Below the pieces are notes generated by a model. The model saw nothing but the letters and a program-made list of their open reading frames with translations. It did not search any database and was not told where the DNA came from. Positions 5,685-6,869 of a DNA stretch of 6,869 bases are shown here, piece by piece; positions within the stretch are counted from its first letter, which is position 1, and the number at the start of each line of letters is the position of its first letter. A program made the translations under genes and the position numbers. The stretch comes from an uncultured Planctomycetaceae bacterium (lineage in GTDB: Bacteria; Planctomycetota; Planctomycetia; Pirellulales; Pirellulaceae). The stretch is from assembly GCA_903921945.1 (NCBI GenBank), contig CAIXSC010000555.1:1-6869 (forward strand), in the 5' to 3' direction.

Positions 5685-6524
5685 TCACCTGGGAATGCCG
5701 ATGGTGCAGTTCCAGACTTTGCGGACGAGCGCGGGCACGATCGAGCGGCCCGTCTTGGCATTGAAGAACGCTACGGACAAATGGATCACCGTGATCCCCA
5801 GGGCCGCGCCGGCCGCCATCAGCGACGCGGTGGTAAGCGCGGACGTCGCGCGGGGCACGAGCGCTAGCGCGGTGAACAAGCCGACCAGAGCCGCGAAAAC
5901 GTACACGAGCCCAAACATCGGATGCTCGATGTCGATCACGGCACGCGTTTCCGGAAGACATTGGGGCAGCCGTTCGCAGAGCAACATGTAGTTGGTCGCG
6001 CTCCCTGGAATCCGCGCCGTGCCGGTCCGCGTGACGATCCTCAGCGAATCTCCCCGGTGAGAACAGCGGTAGACGTCGATCAAGTCATCGAACGAGCAAA
6101 CGTATTCCGCTTGAGCGACAGCCAGGAATCGGCGTGGCGTATGGCATCCCAGAAACTGGATCCGCCGCCGATCGATGTCAACGATCACGCGTCGCACGCC
6201 TGGGCCGAACCCCTGGAAGCGGCTCACGATGGAATCGACCGAAAGCGCGGGGAGCGGCGCAAGGTCGAGCGATTCCAGTTCGAGGGCAGAAAGCACTCGA
6301 TGGCGGATCGCGAACCCGATGAGGCCAACGCCGGAGGCGAAGCTGACGGCCACCGCGATGGCCAGACCGAACAGGGTGCCAATACCGGCGGTGAATGGCG
6401 GTCGCGCGAGCTGGGCCAGTTGAGCGGCCAGCAAGATCCCAAAAGCGATCGGCAGACAGCCACAAAGGCCAAGCGAGACGCGAACTTCTTGAGGCAATGG
6501 TTTTCGCGGAAATGAAGTCGACAT
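5685..6524 (-). CDS. Four-helix membrane protein with central soluble domain, unknown
   Basis: The product is 279 residues. It shows two hydrophobic helices near the N-terminus (about 16-40 and 44-73), a hydrophilic, probably beta-rich domain (about 85-190, including RRVIVDIDRRRIQFLG at 111-126 and DSLRIVTRTGTARIPG at 159-174), then two more helices (about 203-223 and 228-254) and a short tail. The layout suggests an inner-membrane protein with one soluble domain between two helical hairpins; the alternating strands resemble bacterial PH-like domains, but this is only an impression. No enzyme motif or family is recognised. Start: the frame is open further upstream to 6617, but only through a tandem repeat. 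The ATG chosen here (MSTSFPRKPLPQ) has GAGGA at 6529-6533, correctly spaced. It is convergent with the sigma gene, so a functional link is not implied. Confidence 0.78.
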   Translation of the reverse strand: MSTSFPRKPLPQEVRVSLGLCGCLPIAFGILLAAQLAQLARPPFTAGIGTLFGLAIAVAVSFASGVGLIGFAIRHRVLSALELESLDLAPLPALSVDSIVSRFQGFGPGVRRVIVDIDRRRIQFLGCHTPRRFLAVAQAEYVCSFDDLIDVYRCSHRGDSLRIVTRTGTARIPGSATNYMLLCERLPQCLPETRAVIDIEHPMFGLVYVFAALVGLFTALALVPRATSALTTASLMAAGAALGITVIHLSVAFFNAKTGRSIVPALVRKVWNCTIGIPR

Positions 6525-6540
6525 GTTTTCCTCGCTCTCG

Positions 6541-6662
6541 CTTCCCGGTCCCCGCTTTCTGGTCCACCGTCCCCGTTCCCCGCTTCCCGGGTCCACGGTC
6601 CACCGTCCCCGGTCCACCGTCCCCGCTTACCGGGTCCACGGTCCACCGTTCCCGTTCCCCGC
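6541..6662. repeat. GC-rich tandem repeat in the leader of the membrane-protein gene
   Basis: GGTCCACCGTCCCCG occurs at 6561-6575, 6597-6611, 6611-6625 and, with one mismatch, 6640-6654. A longer 31-base unit at 6581-6611 recurs at 6624-6654 (43-base period) with two mismatches; fragments such as CCCGTTCCCCGC fill the rest. The array ends just upstream of the ribosome binding site of the minus-strand gene. It is open in several frames on both strands because the repeat lacks stops, so it should not be read as coding. It resembles intergenic repeats seen in large planctomycete genomes. Confidence 0.75.
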
Positions 6663-6690
6663 TCACGAACCTTGCGCGGGGTTGAACGTC

Positions 6691-6709
6691 ATGCATCACG
6701 GAAGGTGAT
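6691..6709. promoter_or_regulatory. Short dyad upstream of the membrane-protein gene
   Basis: ATCAC (6695-6699) and GTGAT (6705-6709) form an inverted repeat with a 5-base centre, about 170 bases upstream of the minus-strand start and beyond the repeat array. It is operator-like in form only. The left part, ATGCATCACGGAAG (6691-6704), recurs as ATGCATCACCGGAAG at 6843-6857 with one extra C. Confidence 0.2.
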
Positions 6710-6786
6710 CGGGTGGGCGCTGGTAACGTTTCCCTTCGCCGCCGGCTTGGTCGCCCGCTCTGGTACACCGCCTTGTTGGCGCTACC

Positions 6787-6813
6787 CTGCGTTACTCTGC
6801 GTTACTCTGCGTT
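6787..6813. repeat. CTGCGTTACT tandem repeat, 2.7 copies
   Basis: Perfect 10-base units at 6787-6796 and 6797-6806, then a partial copy CTGCGTT at 6807-6813. It lies in the final stretch (6663-6869), where no gene on either strand could be supported. Short perfect repeats like this suggest replication slippage. Confidence 0.7.
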
Positions 6814-6842
6814 TTCATCGAGCCACACAGTCACAGGGCGAG

Positions 6843-6857
6843 ATGCATCACCGGAAG
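6843..6857. repeat. Second copy of ATGCATCAC(C)GGAAG
   Basis: ATGCATCACCGGAAG matches ATGCATCACGGAAG at 6691-6704 except for one inserted C. The copies are 152 bases apart and the right one runs to near the window edge, so it may belong to a longer dispersed intergenic repeat that continues outside. Confidence 0.35.
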
Positions 6858-6869
6858 CGGACGATTCGC

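Noticed and set aside
5922..6515. 197-residue open frame on the plus strand opposite the membrane-protein gene
   Set aside because: The translation is highly charged and low in hydrophobic residues with no domain, while the minus-strand frame has coherent membrane helices and a ribosome binding site.
6525..6617. 31-residue N-terminal extension of the membrane protein
   Set aside because: It is translated from the tandem repeat (RGRWT-type repetition) and lies upstream of a good ribosome binding site and ATG.
6541..6662. CRISPR array
   Set aside because: The units are short, partly overlapping and unevenly spaced, with no unique spacers and no cas genes in view.

Overview
The window looks like a chromosomal stretch from a high-GC bacterium, most likely a planctomycete (Pirellulaceae/Gemmataceae-like). 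This is inferred from the NagB-like/LmbE-PIG-L fusion gene, the stand-alone ECF-type sigma factor, the secreted and membrane proteins of unknown family, and the short GC-rich tandem repeats between genes. No rRNA, tRNA, CRISPR array, transposase or phage gene was seen.

Layout. (1) Positions 1-213 hold a short degenerate repeat and a possible promoter for a large gene. (2) 214-2178 (+) encodes a 654-residue fusion of a glucosamine-6-phosphate deaminase (NagB)-like domain and a PIG-L/LmbE zinc deacetylase domain. The deacetylase motifs are intact, but several classic NagB residues are replaced. (3) 2342-3616 (+) is a tandem duplication: two genes for exported 159-residue proteins (about 59% identical by hand alignment), each with a related leader of about 95-100 bases, separated by a strong palindromic terminator. 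(4) 3818-5511 (+) is a compact two-gene operon: a 351-residue cytoplasmic protein of unknown family, then 5 bases later a 210-residue ECF-like sigma factor that is distinctly AT-richer than its surroundings. (5) 5685-6524 (-) encodes a 279-residue protein with four membrane helices and a central soluble domain, convergent with the sigma gene. Its leader contains a GC-rich tandem repeat. (6) 6663-6869 has no gene that can be supported, only short repeats.

How the genes may work together. The fusion protein fits amino-sugar or glycoconjugate metabolism and appears to be its own transcription unit. The unknown/sigma pair is the most likely regulatory module. It lies directly after the two small secreted proteins, and some leader elements (A-tracts and a CCTTTA-like box) recur in front of all three plus-strand units. 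That makes a small sigma-controlled surface or secretion regulon possible but unproven. The best candidates for something undescribed are the duplicated secreted family and the 351-residue sigma partner.
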